Assembly: GCA_964036275.1 (NCBI GenBank)
Contig: CAXIWQ010000309.1
Coordinates: forward strand, 1-64,000
DNA: 64,000 bases
Source of the DNA: Litoditis marina
Taxonomy: Eukaryota > Nematoda > Chromadorea > Rhabditida > Rhabditidae
Reading direction: 5' to 3'
Below are positions 59,901 to 64,000 of this stretch, in pieces (position 1 is the first letter of the stretch; each line of letters starts with the position of its first letter). The notes below the pieces were generated by a model, which was not told the DNA's origin, did not search any database, and saw only the letters and a list, made by a program, of their open reading frames with translations. The translations under genes and the position numbers were made by a program.

Positions 59901-61807
59901 TCCAAGTTTTGTCCCGAGGAAATGTTCTCAACATCCTTGAGGACAAAAAGTGGACAGATTGTCCAGTTTGTTTCCTGAAGACAAAAAGTAAACAGGTTGT
60001 CCAAGTTTTGTCCCGAGGAAATGTTTTCAACATCCTTGGGGACAGAAAGTGGACAGATTGTCCAATTTTTGTCCCAAGGTAATGTTTTCAACATCCTTGA
60101 GGACAAAATGTGGACAGATTGTCCAGTTGGTTCCCTGAAGACAAAAAGTAACCAGGTTGTTCAAGTTTGGCCAGAGAAAATGTTTTCAACATCCTTGGGG
60201 ACAAAAAGTGGACAGATTGTCCAATTTTTGTCCCGAGGTAATGTTTTCAACATCCTTGAGGACAAAATGTGGACAGATTGTCCAGTTTGTTTCCTGAAGA
60301 CAAAAAGTTAACAGGTTGTCTAATTTTTGTCCTGAGGAATATTTTCCGAGATCCTTGAGGACAAAAGGTGAACAGATTGTCCAATTTTTGTCCCGAGGTA
60401 ATGTTTTCAACATCCTTGAGGACAAAAGATGGACAGATTGTCCAGTTGGTTTCCTGAAGACAAAAAGGAAAAAGGTCGTCCAATTTTTGTCCCGAGGAAA
60501 TGTTTTCAACATCCTTGAGGACAAAAAGTGGACAGATTGTCCAATTTTTGTCCCGAAGTAATGTTTTCAACATCCTTGAGGACAAAAGGTGGACAGATTG
60601 TCCAGTTGGTTCCCTGAAGACAAAAAGTAACCAGGTTGTTCAAGTTTGGCCAGAGAAAATGTTTTCAACATCCTTGGGGACAAAAAGTGGACAGATTGTC
60701 CAATTTTTGTCCCGAGGTAATGTTTTCAACATCCTTGAGGACAAAATGTGGACAGATTGTCCAGTTTGTTTCCTGAAGACAAAAAGTTAACAGGTTGTCC
60801 AATTTTTGTCCTGAGGAATATTTTCCGAGATCCTTGAGGACAAAAGGTGGACAGATTGTCCAGTTTGTTTCCTGAAAACAAAAAGTGAACAGGTTGTCCA
60901 AGTTTTGTCCCGAGGAAATGTTCTCAACATCCTTGAGGACAAAAAGTGGACAGATTGTCCAGTTTGTTTCCTGAAGACAAAAAGTAAACAGGTTGTCCAA
61001 GTTTTGTCCCGAGGAAATGTTTTCAACATCCTTGGGGACAGAAAGTGGACAGATTGTCCAATTTTTGTCCCAAGGTAATGTTTTCAACATCCTTGAGGAC
61101 AAAATGTGGACAGATTGTCCAGTTGGTTCCCTGAAGACAAAAAGTAACCAGGTTGTTCAAGTTTGGCCAGAGAAAATGTTTTCAACATCCTTGGGGACAA
61201 AAAGTGGACAGATTGTCCAATTTTTGTCCCGAGGTAATGTTTTCAACATCCTTGAGGACAAAATGTGGACAGATTGTCCAGTTTGTTTCCTGAAGACAAA
61301 AAGTTAACAGGTTGTCCAATTTTTGTCCTGAGGAATATTTTCCGAGATCCTTGAGGACAAAAGGTGGACAGATTGTCCAGTTGGTTTCCTGAAGACAAAA
61401 AGGAAACAGGTCGTCCAATTTTTGTATCGAGGAAATATTTTCAACATCCTTGAGGACAAAAAGTGGACAGATTGTCCAATTTTTGTCCCGAGGTAATGTT
61501 TTCAACGTCCTTGAGGACAAAAGGTGGAGAGATTGTCCAGTTGGTTTCCTGAAGACACAAAGTGGACAGATTGTCCAATTTTTGTCCCAAGGTAATGTTT
61601 TCAACATCCTTGAGGACAAAAAGTGAACAGATTGTCCAATTTTTGTCCCGAGGTAATGTTTTCAACATCCTTGAGGACAAAAGGTGGACAGATTGTCCAG
61701 TCCAGTTGGTTTCCTGAAGACAAAAAGTAAACAGGTTGTCCAATTTTTGTCCCGAGGAAAGTTTTTCAATATCCTTGAGGACAAAAAGTGGACAGATTGT
61801 CCAGTTT
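53943..61807 (+). repeat. Satellite B array (block 7, 7.9 kb) with 996/1992-bp higher-order repeat
   Basis: Plus-orientation array. The first 2.7 kb resembles 1032-4540. From about 56.7 kb it becomes regular: the same 104-codon frame starts at 57009, 58005, 59001, 59997 and 60993, an exact 996-bp period. Odd and even copies differ (GATGGTCC and GTCTTGAGG at 57451/59443 and 57721/59713), giving a 1992-bp super-period. The end near 61808 is a SINE head. Confidence 0.94.
54127..54365 (+). mobile_element. tRNA-derived SINE, copy 5
   Basis: 239-bp full-length copy with intact boxes. It is the counterpart of copy 1 (same flanks) but without copy 1's internal duplications, so it shows the ancestral form. 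Confidence 0.87.
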
Positions 61808-61835
61808 GGCCGAGTGGTCAAGTGGTTAGCGTTCG
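61808..61835 (+). mobile_element. SINE head fragment, mirror of 46734-46760
   Basis: SINE bases 1-28 joined at CGCG to the inverted-repeat arm, the same breakpoint as in the left arm. Confidence 0.75.
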
Positions 61836-64000
61836 CGCGCCAGCCTGTACAGCTTAAAATACCGGAGAAGATGCAGGCTTAAAGGGGGGCTGCATTGAAC
61901 GGGCGATTTGTCTAACGTGCTCCAATCGAAAAGACCAAAAGGCACTAGACGCAGAGCGGCAGGCGAGCGGCGCGGTCAATGATATTGGCAGTCGATCCAA
62001 TTCGAAAATTTCTCTCGAATGCTTTGTCTCCTTTTTATATTGTTGTTATTCATGTTTCATGTAGTTTTGGTCTGAATATGCTGGGAAGAAAGAATATATT
62101 GGAAAGAAAAACCATCTGATTTTCGAATTCAAACTTTTTCGGAGGATTGGTTTATATATTTTGATTGGTATCCGGATTGAACGTTCATTTGGATCATTAT
62201 ATTTTGTCATATTTGTTTCTCATTTTTTCGTTGTGCTACTACGCATACGTTTTCCAAGTTATTGATTGAAAAAAACCGATTCAGTGCTATTTTTTTTTCA
62301 GGTTCCAGCTGGCTAGCCTAAAGCGAGCACGAAATTGATATCGGTAGAATGGCGTAATCGATGTCGATGTATATCTTCTCTCCTATTATGTCTCCCGTAG
62401 GTTAGTTGCTAATGCATGTATATCTTCTTAGTGTCTGTTCCCCTCTCTAAAAGTATATAAATTGCTCTAGTGTATCCAATAGAGAAATTCGTATGTATGT
62501 TATTTTCATTTTGTCTGGAAACTGAGCAACCCAGTCCGCAGACACGAATAAATCTGACTTTCCGTGACAATAGCTTCGCTTTTGAAAAATGAAGACTACT
62601 CTAGTGCGTTTTGGTATATTCGTTTTGATGTAAATGCATGATAACCGTTTATGTTTCATGTCATCTGAGTAAATAACACATTAGTAACCTGAACTTAATA
62701 ACCAGTCACTGTTCTGCCTAAGCTAATGCTCAAAACTAGGGGTTCACTGTTTGAAGTTAGAAGGTACCTGGTACCTGTATTTTTGTGTTTAGTTTAGGTT
62801 ACTTTCAGGTTATCAATTACACTCATATTTCTGCTTGATAACTCATTATTTGTTTGTTCCAGTGTTATGATGTGAATGTCGGTTGGACGTCGAATGGATA
62901 TCCATGAACATATTGATAGTTATTGGACAAATCGCAGAAATGGTCATTTCATGTCAAATGTAAGTCAATTCTGCTAATTTGGATTTGTATTTGCTATCGA
63001 GTGTTATCAAATAATATACGCACATTGCAGTTGGTTTCATGCACGAGAATTTATGTTTTGTTGAGCAGTGGCAGTGGGGTTTCCATAATCAAACCCCAGT
63101 GAAGTTTTCCAAATAGCCGAAAAGTGGCAAAACGGGCTACTTTTTCTAGTCTTTCACCAGAACCGAGAAAATTTGTCTAAATATAAAATATGAATGAAAT
63201 GAAATAATTTTTACTTGTTAGAATCCAAAAACGGGCTCCCTTTCATCGATCTCGGAGATATCACTCACTCGGCCCCCGCCGACTGAGTCGAAATTGAGAC
63301 GGCAACGACAATGTCGCTGCCGTCTCACGTTTTACTCATAGAATAGTCGAAGTTTACTGGTGCCAAGTCACCTTTTGGCCTCTTGCCTGGGTTAGCTTAC
63401 CCAAAAAGCATCTGAGTCAAAACACAAAGAGTTTATTACTAACTTAAGTTAGTGAAGTTGACCTAGTAGTCACAAAAACTCTAAAAACGGATTGCTTTTT
63501 CGCCCAAATTGGGAGAATAGGCCTATTTTTGGTGAAAAATAATGAACTTCGATATATTTATAATAAAAATGGACTTCTTTTTGTAAAATGATCGCACCTT
63601 TGTTTGTAAACAGGGACGAACGACGAACCCTAAATTTAGTTTGAGGGTTTCTGCATGATTTGATCAATCGGTCAAAGTGGAAGCCTGTGTAGTTTGATTG
63701 GTCTGATTTCCAATGTTAGTTTGGAATTTTTACCAGCCTTCTTCGTATTTCAATTTTTGTGTTCGCTCTAATGATTCACAATTTCGCAAAAACGTATTTT
63801 CAGATGGGTGAGTATACCAGTATACCAGGAGTTGAATTGCCACCCACACCTACGCTTTCCGCTCTGCGTAACTACATTTGCTGCTCGACCGGAATAAGGT
63901 AACTTTTTGTTCGGTGGTCGATGGTCGTCTCTATGTAAATTCAATTTGTGTTTTTCACTGTCGCTTGCTCCATTTATATTCGTCCAAGATTTGATAGAAT
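61836..64000 (-). repeat. Right arm of the large inverted repeat
   Basis: Reverse complement of 43545-46733 without the 1023-bp insert. It carries an ACTTAAAATACCGG-type copy at 61852-61865, the 33-bp palindrome at 63295-63327, and the empty TA site at 62899-62900. Only scattered substitutions and small indels separate the arms. It continues past the window edge. Confidence 0.92.

Overview
This looks like nuclear DNA from an invertebrate animal; I cannot place it more narrowly. The signs are a tRNA-derived SINE with a Pol III A/B box head and an ATT-rich tail, Ty3/gypsy pol with integrase and RNase H, candidate exons bounded by AG and GT, several inverted-repeat (MITE-like) elements, and kilobases of satellite DNA. 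There is no bacterial gene organisation, no rRNA and no complete host gene. About two thirds of the window is tandem repeat.

Two satellites dominate. Satellite A has a 175-bp monomer (minus at 1-1031, plus at 11475-21054, minus at 21055-21504 and 53198-53942). Satellite B is built from alternating modules of about 61 bp and 38-39 bp, whose core is a chain of GGACA/TGTCC palindromes (plus at 1032-7537, inverted pair 9177-10888, minus at 21505-27837 and 46761-50213, plus at 53943-61807). Both show higher-order repeats: 23 monomers (4026 bp) in A, and 996/1992 bp and 1152 bp periods in B. A tRNA-Asp-like SINE sits at the same base of the B unit in five places, so it has been amplified as cargo of the satellite.

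Layout: 1-7537 A then B with SINE and two copies of a 365-bp insert; 7538-8280 diverged interspersed repeat; 8281-11474 a palindrome with GGCGCC-rich outer arms and satellite-B inner arms; 11475-21504 satellite A; 21505-27837 satellite B; 27838-35613 mostly non-coding with a diverged repeat, a CRE-rich 130-bp tandem repeat, a 530-bp foldback element and ACTTAAAATACCGG repeats; 35619-43282 a cassette bounded by two 658-bp direct repeats and a 5-bp target duplication, with pieces of a possible spliced minus-strand gene inside; 43545-46733 left arm of a large inverted repeat; 46761-61807 satellite B, a 200-N gap, a decayed Ty3/gypsy pol, satellite A and satellite B again; 61836-64000 right arm of the inverted repeat.

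The genes present are mobile-element genes, all damaged. The window mainly records repeat growth: duplications, inversions, and mobile elements whose presence or absence can be read by comparing duplicated arms. The 200-N gap next to the 20-kb inverted repeat means part of the layout could be a scaffolding product, for example an alternative haplotype joined in reverse.
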